Part shown: in pieces, positions 33,858-42,411 of the stretch
Numbering within the stretch: the first letter of the stretch is position 1
How the letters are laid out: each line of letters opens with the position of its first letter
NCBI RefSeq assembly: GCF_031626875.1
Contig: NZ_JANDMF010000030.1
Coordinates: 5,183 to 69,182, forward strand
Length of the DNA: 64,000 nucleotides
Reading direction: 5' to 3'
Source: Clostridium sp031626875
GTDB lineage: Bacteria; Bacillota; Clostridia; Clostridiales; Clostridiaceae
Notes under the pieces: generated by a model
Seen by the model: the letters and a program-made list of their open reading frames with translations, nothing else
What the model was told of the DNA's origin: nothing
Database searches by the model: none
Position numbers and translations under genes: made by a program

Positions 33858-33888
33858 GTGGTGATTACGGACTTTAAAGTCCTCCCAC
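33858..33888 (-). promoter_or_regulatory. L1-binding-site mimic in the rplK leader
   Basis: Minus-strand GTGGGAGGACTTTAAAG followed by TCCGTAATCACCAC folds on a GGACTTTAAAGTCC palindrome with the GTGG/CCAC base. It shares GTGGGAGG and GTxATxACCAC with the element before rplA. It lies about 18 nt upstream of the rplK start and its AGGAGG site, which is where L1 binds L11-operon mRNA in other bacteria. Confidence 0.7.
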
Positions 33889-33919
33889 TTAATTAAAAAC
33901 CAGTTATATAATATAATTA

Positions 33920-34441
33920 TTAAACTAATTTATCAACTTGATTAAAGTCTAGTTCAGCTAGAGTTTCTCTACCGAACATATCCACTGACGCCTTAATTTT
34001 ACGTTTTTCAAGGTTAATCTCTTGCACTATTGCAACAAACTCCCTTAAAGGTCCCGAAATCACTCTAACGCTTTCCCCTACCTCTAAGTCTACATCTTCA
34101 GGAAGTTCTACAACCCCCATAGATTCAATCTCTTCATCGGTAAGAGGAACCGGCTTAGATCCAGGCCCAACAAACCCTGTCACTCCTCTAGTATTTCTTA
34201 CAACATACCAAGATTCGTCTGACATAAACATTTTAACCAACACATATCCTGGAAATTTTTTCTTTAAAGTGACTTTTTGTTTACCATCTTTTTCTTCAAT
34301 TACTTCTTCCATAGGAACTTGAAGATCTAACAATAAATCTTGAAGATTTCTATTTTCTACAATCTTCTCAATACTAGCCTTAACTTTGTTTTCATATCCT
34401 GAATATGTATGTACTACATACCATCTTGCTCTTTCACTCAT
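33920..34441 (-). CDS. nusG: Transcription termination/antitermination factor NusG
   Basis: NusG binds RNA polymerase and modulates pausing and processivity. The 173-aa protein has the NGN domain with RARWYVVHTYSGYENKVKA and the C-terminal KOW domain with GESVRVISGPLREFVAIVQE. The ATG at 34441 gives the family N-terminus. A GTG seven codons earlier (34462) has the better-placed GGGAGG and would give 180 aa, so the true start is open. It follows secE closely. Confidence 0.96.
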   Translation of the reverse strand: MSERARWYVVHTYSGYENKVKASIEKIVENRNLQDLLLDLQVPMEEVIEEKDGKQKVTLKKKFPGYVLVKMFMSDESWYVVRNTRGVTGFVGPGSKPVPLTDEEIESMGVVELPEDVDLEVGESVRVISGPLREFVAIVQEINLEKRKIKASVDMFGRETLAELDFNQVDKLV

Positions 34442-34473
34442 ATTTGTCTGGTGAAATTCCACCTAAACCTCCC

Positions 34474-34704
34474 TTACTTAAGTTTCAAAATCACTTCAAA
34501 GAGGTTTTGAAAAATATAATCGAATCCGCCAACCATAATTATATAAATTATGGAGACTACAGCAACAGCAATAAATGCTTTTTTGGTTTCTTTGTTAGTA
34601 GGCCAAGTTATTCTTTTCACTTCTGCCTTCATTTCTCTAAAAAATTTCAATATTCCGCCTTTTTTAGCGTTACTCTCAATTTTTGCACTACTGTTTACAG
34701 CCAT
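34474..34704 (-). CDS. secE: Protein translocase subunit SecE
   Basis: SecE clamps the SecY channel. The 76-aa single-span form has a cytosolic amphipathic helix (FFREMKAEVKRITWPTNKET) and one transmembrane helix (about 48-70, AVAVVSIIYIIMVGGFDYIF). The ATG is preceded by AAGGA at 10 nt. An in-frame GTG three codons earlier abuts that site. It is in the order rpmG-secE-nusG. Confidence 0.96.
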   Translation of the reverse strand: MAVNSSAKIESNAKKGGILKFFREMKAEVKRITWPTNKETKKAFIAVAVVSIIYIIMVGGFDYIFQNLFEVILKLK

Positions 34705-34755
34705 TTCTCTCACATCCTTAAATTTAGTAAGTCTGTGTCTCTACTCAATCGCCAA

Positions 34756-34905
34756 TTATTTTGTTTCTCTATGAAGAGTGTGCTTCTTACAAAATTTACA
34801 ATACTTCTGCATTTCCATTCTGTCTGGGTTGTTCTTTTTATTCTTCATTGAGTTATAATTTCTTTGTTTACACTCTGTGCATGCTAAAGTTATCTTTACT
34901 CTCAC
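34756..34905 (-). CDS. rpmG: 50S ribosomal protein L33 (zinc-binding form)
   Basis: L33 lies at the E site of the large subunit. The 49-aa product starts MRVKITLACTECKQRNY from GTG with GGAGG 9 nt upstream and ends CKKHTLHRETK. CxxC pairs at 9/12 and 36/39 make it the zinc (C+) type. It heads the rpmG-secE-nusG-rplK transcription unit. Confidence 0.96.
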   Translation of the reverse strand: MRVKITLACTECKQRNYNSMKNKKNNPDRMEMQKYCKFCKKHTLHRETK

Positions 34906-34992
34906 GGGTCTGCACCTCCAGTTATTCATATATATTTAAGAGACAATACTCTTAACACTTCAACTAATTACGTAATTGTGAGTTACTTTTCC

Positions 34993-35021
34993 ACATTAAC
35001 ATAAAAGTCACATACTGTCAA
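34993..35021 (-). promoter_or_regulatory. Candidate promoter of rpmG-secE-nusG-rplKAJL
   Basis: Minus-strand TTGACA (35016-35021) and TAATGT (34993-34998) are 17 nt apart, with a TGT extension before the -10. Between it and rpmG, AAGAG/CTCTT forms a small hairpin in the leader (about 34937-34953). Confidence 0.6.
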
Positions 35022-35035
35022 TATGTTGTCTCTTT

Positions 35036-35068
35036 TCAAAGGACTAGGCATCAATACCCAGTCCTTAA
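35036..35068 (-). terminator. Hairpin after tuf copy 2
   Basis: AAGGACTGGG and CCTAGTCCTT form a 10-bp stem (one G-T pair) with an 8-nt loop, 14 nt after the tuf stop. The tail is short (TTTGAAAAG), so termination may be incomplete. Confidence 0.6.
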
Positions 35069-35080
35069 AAATCAAGTAAA

Positions 35081-36274
35081 TTATTCCACTATGCTAGTAA
35101 CAACACCTGATCCTACTGTTCTTCCACCTTCTCTTATAGCAAATCTTAATCCTTCATCCATTGCTACTTGAGTTATTAATTCAACATTCATATCTATGTG
35201 ATCTCCTGGCATTACCATTTCCATTCCTTCTGGTAACTTAATTGATCCTGTTACGTCTGTTGTTCTGAAATAGAATTGTGGTCTATATCCATCAAAGAAT
35301 GGTGTATGTCTTCCACCTTCTTCTTTTTTAAGTACGTATACTTGACCTACGAACTTGCTATGTGGGTGTACTGATCCTGGCTTAGAGATTACTTGACCTC
35401 TTTCAATATCAGTTCTTTGTACACCTCTTAATAATGCTCCTATGTTATCCCCTGCTTGAGCATCATCTAGTAACTTTCTGAACATTTCTATTCCTGTTAC
35501 TACTACCTTCTTCTTTTCTTCACTTAATCCTACGATTTCTACTTCGTCTCCTACGTGAAGAATTCCTCTTTCTACTCTTCCAGTCGCAACTGTTCCTCTA
35601 CCTGTGATAGTGAATACATCTTCGATTGGCATTAAGAAAGGCTTATCTGTTGCTCTTTCTGGAGTTGGGATATAGCTATCTACTGCATCCATTAGTTCCA
35701 TTATACATTTTGTTGCTTCTTCATCTGTTGGGTTTTCTAATGCTTTTAATGCTGATCCTGTTACTACCGGAATATCATCTCCTGGGAAGTTGTATTCGCT
35801 TAATAATTCTCTAACTTCCATTTCTACTAATTCTAATAATTCTGGATCATCTACCATATCTGCTTTGTTTAAGAATACTACGATATAGTCAACACCAACT
35901 CTTGATGCTAGTAGTATATGTTCTCTTGTTTGAGGCATTGGTCCATCTGCTGCTGAACATACTAGGATTGCTCCATCCATTTGTGCTGCTCCTGTAATCA
36001 TGTTCTTAACATAGTCAGCATGTCCTGGACAGTCAACGTGCGCATAGTGTCTGTTATCTGTTTGATATTCAACATGTGCTGTGTTGATTGTAATTCCTCT
36101 TTCTTTCTCTTCTGGTGCTTTATCTATTGATGCATAATCAAATGCTTCAGCATACCCTTTCTTTGCTAATACTGTTGTAATAGCTGCTGTTAATGTTGTC
36201 TTACCGTGGTCTACGTGACCAATTGTTCCAATATTTACGTGTGGTTTACTTCTTTCGAATTTTTCCTTTGCCAT
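35081..36274 (-). CDS. tuf: Elongation factor Tu, copy 2 (with tRNA-Thr)
   Basis: This second EF-Tu gene encodes a 397-aa protein identical to copy 1 (19043-20236), with the same GHVDHGKT, DCPGH and NKAD GTPase motifs. The DNA differs at only a few synonymous positions. Identity extends about 20 nt upstream (through the ribosome binding site) and a few nt past the stop, then ends sharply. It is preceded by tRNA-Thr, as in tRNA-tufB operons of other bacteria. Confidence 0.98.
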   Translation of the reverse strand: MAKEKFERSKPHVNIGTIGHVDHGKTTLTAAITTVLAKKGYAEAFDYASIDKAPEEKERGITINTAHVEYQTDNRHYAHVDCPGHADYVKNMITGAAQMDGAILVCSAADGPMPQTREHILLASRVGVDYIVVFLNKADMVDDPELLELVEMEVRELLSEYNFPGDDIPVVTGSALKALENPTDEEATKCIMELMDAVDSYIPTPERATDKPFLMPIEDVFTITGRGTVATGRVERGILHVGDEVEIVGLSEEKKKVVVTGIEMFRKLLDDAQAGDNIGALLRGVQRTDIERGQVISKPGSVHPHSKFVGQVYVLKKEEGGRHTPFFDGYRPQFYFRTTDVTGSIKLPEGMEMVMPGDHIDMNVELITQVAMDEGLRFAIREGGRTVGSGVVTSIVE

Positions 36275-36331
36275 TGTAAAATTCCTCCTTCTATTTGTTG
36301 ATAAACTTTGCCTAGCGTTTTGTTTAAATTT

Positions 36332-36407
36332 TGGAGCTCACGATCGGGATTGAACCGACGACCTCCGCCTTACCAAGGCGACGCTCTACCGACTGAGCTA
36401 CGTGAGC
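36332..36407 (-). tRNA. tRNA-Thr (GGT)
   Basis: A 76-nt cloverleaf: acceptor GCTCACG/CGTGAGC, D arm AGCTCAGTCGGTAGAGC, anticodon arm with loop TTGGTAA (anticodon GGT) on the stem TCGCC/GGCGG, T loop GGTTCAATCC and encoded CCA. It lies 57 nt upstream of tuf copy 2 and is probably co-transcribed with it. Confidence 0.97.
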
Positions 36408-36429
36408 ACTCGTATATTAATTTTTTCTC

Positions 36430-36458
36430 AATATACCAATTATAAAGTTTACTATCAA
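36430..36458 (-). promoter_or_regulatory. Candidate promoter for tRNA-Thr-tuf
   Basis: Minus-strand TTGATA (36453-36458), 17-nt spacer, TATATT (36430-36435) about 22 nt before the tRNA. An overlapping TTGACA lies further upstream (36468-36473) but lacks a good -10 at 17 nt. Confidence 0.55.
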
Positions 36459-36483
36459 TCATTTTATTTGTCAATAAAAAATA

Positions 36484-37125
36484 CTACTTTAAATCTAAGC
36501 ATTTCTCCAATTTTCTTTTAACTCTTTGCAATGCATTATCTATAGATTTTGCATGTCTATCCAAATCACATGCAATTTCTTGATATGACTTCCCATCTAA
36601 ATAGGACGTAAGCACTTCTAGTTCTAGTTCTGATAACACCTTGGCAATTTCACTTTCTATATGCTCCATCTGTTCTTGACTTATTATTAACTCTTCAGGA
36701 TTAGTTATTTTAAATCCAGCAAGCACATCTAATAAGGTTCTTTCAGACTCTTCTTCATATATAGGTTTGTTAAGTGAAACATATGTATTTAAAGGTATGT
36801 GTTTTTGCCTAGTTGCAGTTTTGATAGCTGTAATAATTTGTCTTGTCACACATAGCTCAGCAAAAGCCCTAAACGATGTAAGTTTATCAGGTTTAAAGTC
36901 TCTTATAGCCTTATATAACCCTATCATTCCTTCTTGATATATATCCTCTTTATCTGCACCTATTAAGAAGTAAGATTTAGCCTTTGCTTTAACAAAATTC
37001 TCATACTTTGTAATAAGATATTCTTGAGCTCTAGCATTCCCATCTTTAGCTTCCAATACAATTTCTTCATCTAATTTTTCTTCAAATTCCGAATAATTAC
37101 CCATTGAATATCTCTTATCGTACAC
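36484..37125 (-). CDS. sigH: RNA polymerase sporulation sigma factor SigH
   Basis: SigH drives early stationary-phase and sporulation genes. The 213-aa sigma-70-family protein has region 2 (EYLITKYENFVKAKAKSYFL, GADKEDIYQEGMIGLYKAIR) and region 4 (LDGKSYQEIACDLDRHAKSI, helix-turn-helix) and lacks regions 1.1 and 3. The neighbourhood (rae1-rlmB-mrnC-cysS upstream; tuf, secE and nusG downstream) is the canonical Firmicute sigH locus. Confidence 0.96.
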   Translation of the reverse strand: MYDKRYSMGNYSEFEEKLDEEIVLEAKDGNARAQEYLITKYENFVKAKAKSYFLIGADKEDIYQEGMIGLYKAIRDFKPDKLTSFRAFAELCVTRQIITAIKTATRQKHIPLNTYVSLNKPIYEEESERTLLDVLAGFKITNPEELIISQEQMEHIESEIAKVLSELELEVLTSYLDGKSYQEIACDLDRHAKSIDNALQRVKRKLEKCLDLK

Positions 37126-37204
37126 TGCTCCCCCTCCGAACTATGTCAATTACAATCTAAATTATACTCTACCTAAATCTCTCAAGTCAAACTATTTCAA
37201 CTAT

Positions 37205-37717
37205 TCACTTGCTTCTACGAATTTTTTCAAGCTTTTGTACTATATCCCCATCTAAATTGTCTTGCAAATGATTTTTGTTTAATATCCCATCCTTTGATGT
37301 TCGTTTCCTTATTCTATGTTCTGTAGACATAACTTCATTATAAAATTCTAAGGATGCAATCCTAACAGCACCTCTTTGAAATATAGTTTGTTGTTCTAAC
37401 CAATCTGAAGTAACAACATAAACCTCATATCTTCTACCTAAATTATGGACCTCTCTCTCTATATAACTATCTGCCGTTTCTCCATCCTTTGTAAAGATTA
37501 TAGATAGATTTTTATTTACATTTTCCTTATTTTCAATATTTCCTGCAACCTTATGCCCATCAAATACCACTATAATTTTTGAGTCATTATACGATCCATA
37601 ATTATGCAATATATTAATCAATTTTAACCTTCGCCCATCAAAGCTATCATTTTTTCCTTCTTTTAGATTAGGCCAACTATTTAAGACATTATATCCATCT
37701 ATAAAAAATATCTTCAT
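37205..37717 (-). CDS. rae1: NYN-domain endoribonuclease Rae1 (YacP)
   Basis: The YacP/Rae1 family is a PIN-like (NYN) nuclease that in B. subtilis cleaves mRNA in the ribosomal A site. The 170-aa protein has FIDGYNVLNSWP at its start with the first acidic ligand D6, IIVVFDGHKV near residue 47 and VVTSDWLEQQ near 101. This is the usual acidic pattern. The order sigH-rae1-rlmB-mrnC-cysS is conserved. Function is from family knowledge. Confidence 0.88.
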   Translation of the reverse strand: MKIFFIDGYNVLNSWPNLKEGKNDSFDGRRLKLINILHNYGSYNDSKIIVVFDGHKVAGNIENKENVNKNLSIIFTKDGETADSYIEREVHNLGRRYEVYVVTSDWLEQQTIFQRGAVRIASLEFYNEVMSTEHRIRKRTSKDGILNKNHLQDNLDGDIVQKLEKIRRSK

Positions 37718-37735
37718 GGAGTCCCCCTTTTGAAT

Positions 37736-38536
37736 TTACTTCAATCTTCCCTTTAGTATTTCATACATAATTATACCACCAGCAACAGATGCATTTAAAG
37801 AGTTAATCTTGCCCACCATAGGTATTTTAATTAGTTTGTCACACTTTTTCAAAGTTAATTTCGAAATACCTCTTCCTTCACTTCCTATGATAATTGCACA
37901 AGGGCCTGAAAAGTCTACTTCATAACTATATTCTTCTCCAGTTATATCCGCTCCATACACCCATATACCGCTTTCTTTAAGCTCTTCAATAGCCGCATTA
38001 ATATTAGTAACCTTTGACACCTTTACATGTTCTATAGCCCCAACAGATGACTTATATACTGTTGCTGTAACACCTACATTCCTTCTCTTTGGAATTATTA
38101 TTCCATGAACTCCACATAACTCTGCAGTTCTTATTATCGATCCTAGATTATGAGGATCTTCAATTTCATCTAAAATCACTATAAATGGTGCTTCTCCTTT
38201 TTTCTTTGCATATTCTAATATATCATTAACTTCACAATACTCATATGAAGTTACTCTTGCAATAACACCTTGATGAACAGCTCCATCACTCATTAAATCC
38301 AACTTTTTTCTATCAACCTCTTTAATTACTAGCTTCTTCTCTTTTGCTATTTTAAGTATTGTATTGATTGATCCTTCCATAGAACCTTTGTATACATAAA
38401 TACACTCTATAGTTCTATTTCCTTTGACAACTTCCATAACTGCATTTCTTCCAATAATTAAATCTTCTCTTTCTTCTCGATCATCTCTTTTTTTAAGATT
38501 TCCTCTTATATGTTTTTCCTTTACTTTCTTATCCAC
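37736..38536 (-). CDS. rlmB: 23S rRNA (guanosine-2'-O)-methyltransferase RlmB-type (TrmH family)
   Basis: This SPOUT methyltransferase modifies a guanosine of 23S rRNA using SAM. The 266-aa protein has an L30e-like substrate-binding domain (DLIIGRNAVMEVVKGNRTIE). The SPOUT motifs follow: 1 (LDEIEDPHNLGSIIRTAELC), 2 (IIIGSEGRGIS) and 3 (KIPMVGKINSLNASVAGGII). The start is GTG (VDKKVKEKH) with GGAGG 7 nt upstream; the ATG six codons earlier lies before that site. B. subtilis YacO is the positional equivalent. Confidence 0.93.
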   Translation of the reverse strand: MDKKVKEKHIRGNLKKRDDREEREDLIIGRNAVMEVVKGNRTIECIYVYKGSMEGSINTILKIAKEKKLVIKEVDRKKLDLMSDGAVHQGVIARVTSYEYCEVNDILEYAKKKGEAPFIVILDEIEDPHNLGSIIRTAELCGVHGIIIPKRRNVGVTATVYKSSVGAIEHVKVSKVTNINAAIEELKESGIWVYGADITGEEYSYEVDFSGPCAIIIGSEGRGISKLTLKKCDKLIKIPMVGKINSLNASVAGGIIMYEILKGRLK

Positions 38537-38555
38537 AAAAGTACCTCCTACCATG

Positions 38556-38969
38556 CTATATATCTATACTTATACTCTTTTCTAATATAAATTTTAATCT
38601 ATCACTATCTCCAATTAAATATAGGTAACCTATTAAAGCTTCAAATCCCGTTGCAACTCTATAATCTCTAACATTAGCATTCTTAGGTACTGTAGCTGAT
38701 TTTGCATTTCTACCTCTTTTAAATATATACCCTTCTTCTTCTGTTAGTGTATCCTCTATTTCATGCATTATTAAAGATTGACTTTTAGCCTTTACAAAAC
38801 TTATAGCTTTTACATGCATTTTATGCGCTGATAAACTTGTATTTGAAGATAATATATAATTTCTTATAAAAACCTCATATACCCCATCTCCAATCAGTGC
38901 TAGTTGGAGTGGATTAAATTGCTTTGCCTCATCTCTTGAAAATTCTCTAACTCTTAAATCATCTAACAT
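38556..38969 (-). CDS. mrnC: Mini-ribonuclease III
   Basis: Mini-III matures 23S rRNA ends in Firmicutes. The 137-aa protein is an RNase III catalytic domain without a dsRNA-binding domain. It has ALIGDGVYEVFIRNYIL (catalytic Asp/Glu pair region, about 25-41) and KRGRNAKSATVPKNANVRDY. It lies between cysS and rlmB, the usual locus. Confidence 0.95.
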   Translation of the reverse strand: MLDDLRVREFSRDEAKQFNPLQLALIGDGVYEVFIRNYILSSNTSLSAHKMHVKAISFVKAKSQSLIMHEIEDTLTEEEGYIFKRGRNAKSATVPKNANVRDYRVATGFEALIGYLYLIGDSDRLKFILEKSISIDI

Positions 38970-38986
38970 TTTATTCTCCTCTAAAT

Positions 38987-39012
38987 AAGGGTTGCAAAAC
39001 TTTGCAACCCTT
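38987..39012 (-). other. Hairpin between cysS and mrnC
   Basis: AAGGGTTGCAAA and TTTGCAACCCTT form a perfect 12-bp stem with a 2-nt centre (effectively a 10-bp stem with a small loop). No T run follows on the minus strand before the mrnC ribosome binding site. It could stabilise or separate the two messages. Confidence 0.45.
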
Positions 39013-39024
39013 AAAATGTTTTTG

Positions 39025-40422
39025 TTAAACTTTTTTCCACCTTACACCTTGAGGGGTATCTTCTAATACAATTCCTCTAGCTTTTAAATCATCTCTAATC
39101 TTATCTGCTAATGCAAAGTTCTTATCTTTCCTAGCTTGCTGTCTTTGTTCTATTAATTCTTCTATTTCATCTTCTATACTTACTTTGGTCGTATTTTGAA
39201 GTATTCCTAAAGGCTTTCCTAATTCTCTTATTAATTCTAAAGCCTTAATTATTAATTCTTTTGATGAATCTATTGAAACATTAGTATTTATATCCTTTGA
39301 TAACTCAAATAATACAGTTATTGCATCTGCAGTATTAAAATCATCATCCATCTTTTCAATATATTTTTCTCTATACTTATCTAAAGATTCAAGATATTTT
39401 GCTTCTTCATCACTTATCTTTTCTATATATACTTCTTCCAAAAGATTTTCTAATATTCCAATTGTATTGTATAACCTTTCTATGGAAGCCTTAGCTGAAT
39501 CAAGTAAGTCTTTACTAAAATTAATTTGTATTCTATAGTGAGCTAATAACATGAAAAATCTAATTACATCTGCATCATATTCTTTTAACACATCTCTAGC
39601 AGTAAAAAAATTATTTAAAGACTTAGACATTTTTCTATTGTCAACATTTATATATGCAGAATGCATCCAATAATTAGCAAATGTTTTCCCTGTTAATGCT
39701 TCACTTTGTGCAATTTCATTTTCATGATGTGGAAAAGATAAATCCATTCCACCAGCATGAATATCTATTGTATCACCTAATATTTTTTTAGCCATACACG
39801 AGCATTCTATATGCCATCCTGGTCTTCCTGCTCCCCAAGGACTTTTCCAAGCTGGTTCTCCTGGTTTTTGTGCTTTCCAGATTGCAAAATCCATCGGATC
39901 CCTTTTACGTTCATCTACGCTTATTCTTGCTCCTGCTTGTAAATCGTCCAAATTTTGTCCTGATAATTTTCCATATGATTCAAACTTCTTTGTATTAAAA
40001 TATACATCACCATCAACTTCATATGCATATCCTTTTTCAATCAATTCACTTACAAATTTAATTATTTCATCAATATAATCTGTAGCTCTTGGATTAACTG
40101 TAGCTCTTTCTATATTTAAGGCATCTGCATCCTTGTAGTATTCATCAATATACCTATCTCCAACCTCTTTTACTGAAGTACTCTCATCATTTGCTTTATT
40201 AATCATCTTATCATCTATATCAGTAAAATTTTGCACAAAGTCTACCTTGTATCCTCTATATTCAAAATATCTTCTTATGGTATCAAATACGATAAATGTT
40301 CTACCATTGCCTATATGAAAAAAGTTATATACAGTAGGCCCACATACATACATCTTCACTTCACCAGGTGTTATAGTCTTAAATTCTTCTTTTTTTCTGG
40401 TTAGAGTATTATATATTTTCAC
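39025..40422 (-). CDS. cysS: Cysteinyl-tRNA synthetase
   Basis: CysRS is a class I synthetase. The 465-aa protein has CGPTVYNFFHIGNGRTF with the zinc Cys and HIGH-type motif near residues 28-40. It also has GRPGWHIECSCM and FPHHENEIAQSEA supplying further zinc ligands, and KMSKSLNNFF near 265. It lies 17 nt after proS and is probably co-transcribed from the proS T-box promoter. Confidence 0.98.
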   Translation of the reverse strand: MKIYNTLTRKKEEFKTITPGEVKMYVCGPTVYNFFHIGNGRTFIVFDTIRRYFEYRGYKVDFVQNFTDIDDKMINKANDESTSVKEVGDRYIDEYYKDADALNIERATVNPRATDYIDEIIKFVSELIEKGYAYEVDGDVYFNTKKFESYGKLSGQNLDDLQAGARISVDERKRDPMDFAIWKAQKPGEPAWKSPWGAGRPGWHIECSCMAKKILGDTIDIHAGGMDLSFPHHENEIAQSEALTGKTFANYWMHSAYINVDNRKMSKSLNNFFTARDVLKEYDADVIRFFMLLAHYRIQINFSKDLLDSAKASIERLYNTIGILENLLEEVYIEKISDEEAKYLESLDKYREKYIEKMDDDFNTADAITVLFELSKDINTNVSIDSSKELIIKALELIRELGKPLGILQNTTKVSIEDEIEELIEQRQQARKDKNFALADKIRDDLKARGIVLEDTPQGVRWKKV

Positions 40423-40439
40423 TAAACATCCCTCCTAAA

Positions 40440-42155
40440 CTATTTTATTTTTAGGTTGCTTTTTTCAAATTCTACTTTAACTCTTTCACAAACATCTTCA
40501 ATATTAATTATTTCATTATCCTGACATGTTCTTACTCTAAATTCTACTGTTCCTTCAGTAACCTTCTTACCCACTGTCACTCTCATTGGAATTCCTATTA
40601 GCTCTGTATCTTTAAATTTAACTCCTGCTCTTTCATTTCTATCATCCATTACTACTTGTATTCCTAATTCTTTTAACGAATTATATATATTTTCTGCAAC
40701 TTTCATTTGCTCTTCATCTTTTACATTAACAGGAATTACTGATACATGATATGGCGCTATTGACAATGGCCATATAATTCCGTTTTCATCATTGTGCTGT
40801 TCAATAACAGATGCCATTGTTCTTGTTATACCTATTCCATAACATCCCATTATAAAAGGTTTTTCTTTTCCATTTTCATCTATAAACTTAGCATTCATAG
40901 ATTCAGAATACTTAGTTCCAAGTTTAAATATATGACCAACTTCTGTTCCTCTTGAAATAGTTACTTCTTTACCACATACAGGACACTTTTCTCCTTCTGT
41001 TATATTTCTATAATCTCCAATTTCACCTGAAAAATCTCTTTCATAATTAACATTTTCAAGATGGTACCCAGTTTCGTTTGCTCCTACAATAAAATTATAC
41101 ATCTTAGTAACTTCTTCATCTACAAGTATTCTTGAAACTTTTAATCCTATTGGTCCTGCAAAACCAACTGCTGCAGAAGTTGCTCCTGAAACCTCTTCTG
41201 CTGTAGCCATATTTAGATTTATTACACCACCAAGCGCATTAGTAACCTTTACTTCATTTACTTCTCTATCTCCTCTAACCATAACTGCTACTATTTTATC
41301 ATCAGCATTAAAAATTAAAGTTTTTACAAATTTCTTTTCTGTTGTATTAAAAAACTTTACTAATTCCTCAATAGTTCTAGTATTTGGAGTTTCAACCTTA
41401 TTAACTTCTTTAGAAACTTCCTTTTCAGCCTCCTCTGGAGTAGATGGTGCTTTTTCTATGTTAGCTGCATAATCACAATGATTGCAAAAAACAACATCAT
41501 CTTCACCAACTTCTGATTTAACCATAAATTCAGCTGAATTAGCTCCACCTATAGCACCAGAATCTGCCTCTACACATTTTGCATCAAGACCACATCTATT
41601 AAATATTTTAACATATGCATCATGCATATCATTAAATGATTTATCTAATCCTTCTTCATCTTTATCAAAGCTATAAGCATCCTTCATAACAAATTCTCTG
41701 CTTCTCATAACTCCAAATCTTGGTCTTCTTTCATCTCTATACTTTGTTTGTATTTGATATAAATTAACTGGTAGTTGCTTATATGATTTTATTTCATTTC
41801 TAGCAATATCAGTAAATACTTCTTCATGTGTAGGCCCTAAACAAAAATCTCTATTATTTCTATCTTTTAATCTGAACATTTCTGCTCCATATGCATCCCA
41901 TCTACCTGATTCTTGCCACAATTCTGCTGGCAACATTGCAGATGCCAAAAATTCTTGCGCTCCTGCATTATTCATTTCTTCCCTAACTATATCTTGTATA
42001 TTCTTCAACACCCTCAATCCTAAAGGCATATAATTATATACTCCTGATGCCATTTTTCTCATAAGGCCAGCTCTTAACATAAGTTTATGACTTGCTATTT
42101 CAGCCTCTGCTGGAACTTCTCTCAATGTTGACACTAACATTTTTGACATTTTCAT
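40440..42155 (-). CDS. proS: Prolyl-tRNA synthetase (bacterial type with editing domain)
   Basis: ProRS is a class IIa synthetase. The 571-aa protein has motif 2 (TKYRDERRPRFGVMRSREFVM), an insertion (INS) editing domain between about 225 and 400 (AVMVRGDREVNEVKV, AVGFAGPIGLKV), motif 3 (GCYGIGITRTMASVIEQ) and a C-terminal anticodon-binding domain. Expression is controlled by a T-box leader upstream. It is followed by cysS. Confidence 0.98.
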   Translation of the reverse strand: MKMSKMLVSTLREVPAEAEIASHKLMLRAGLMRKMASGVYNYMPLGLRVLKNIQDIVREEMNNAGAQEFLASAMLPAELWQESGRWDAYGAEMFRLKDRNNRDFCLGPTHEEVFTDIARNEIKSYKQLPVNLYQIQTKYRDERRPRFGVMRSREFVMKDAYSFDKDEEGLDKSFNDMHDAYVKIFNRCGLDAKCVEADSGAIGGANSAEFMVKSEVGEDDVVFCNHCDYAANIEKAPSTPEEAEKEVSKEVNKVETPNTRTIEELVKFFNTTEKKFVKTLIFNADDKIVAVMVRGDREVNEVKVTNALGGVINLNMATAEEVSGATSAAVGFAGPIGLKVSRILVDEEVTKMYNFIVGANETGYHLENVNYERDFSGEIGDYRNITEGEKCPVCGKEVTISRGTEVGHIFKLGTKYSESMNAKFIDENGKEKPFIMGCYGIGITRTMASVIEQHNDENGIIWPLSIAPYHVSVIPVNVKDEEQMKVAENIYNSLKELGIQVVMDDRNERAGVKFKDTELIGIPMRVTVGKKVTEGTVEFRVRTCQDNEIINIEDVCERVKVEFEKSNLKIK

Positions 42156-42185
42156 ATTAGAACATCCTCTCTAAATATTATATTT

Positions 42186-42405
42186 TTCAATAAAAAAAAT
42201 TCACCCTAATTAATTAGGGCGAATTTTACTCGCGGTACCACCTAAATTTGTTCTCTAAATAATGTTAACGGTTTTAAACCGATAGTTTTTAACTATAGTT
42301 CAGAAGCAGGTTCAAAATCTATTGAAAATCTTTCAGCCTAGGACTTTCTCTCTGCAAAGGTGATTCTTACTATTCTTCCTCATAACTTTTACTCATAAAA
42401 ATTTT
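42186..42405 (-). promoter_or_regulatory. T-box riboswitch of proS
   Basis: The minus-strand leader ends in the T-box sequence TTTAGGTGGTACCGCGAG, followed by a terminator AATTCGCCCTAATTAATTAG/GGTGAATTT and an eight-T run (about 42190-42226). The antiterminator uses the TGGTACC bulge to bind the uncharged tRNA 3' end. In stem I the likely specifier is CCT (Pro) within GAACCTGC, at 42308-42310. Uncharged tRNA-Pro should increase proS-cysS transcription. The T-box and terminator are certain; the specifier is read by position. Confidence 0.93.
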
Positions 42406-42411
42406 ATTAAT

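Noticed and set aside
34405..34851. 148-codon plus-strand frame across nusG, secE and rpmG
   Set aside because: It is antisense to three genes with clear family matches, and its product is hydrophobic Phe/Ser-rich noise without a binding site.
36332..36407. tRNA-Pro reading of the tRNA upstream of tuf (TGG within the loop)
   Set aside because: With a 7-nt loop TTGGTAA on the TCGCC/GGCGG stem, the anticodon is GGT (Thr), which also fits the tRNA-Thr-tuf arrangement.
42186..42405. Possible small ORF or sRNA upstream of proS
   Set aside because: The region is explained by a T-box leader with terminator and antiterminator.
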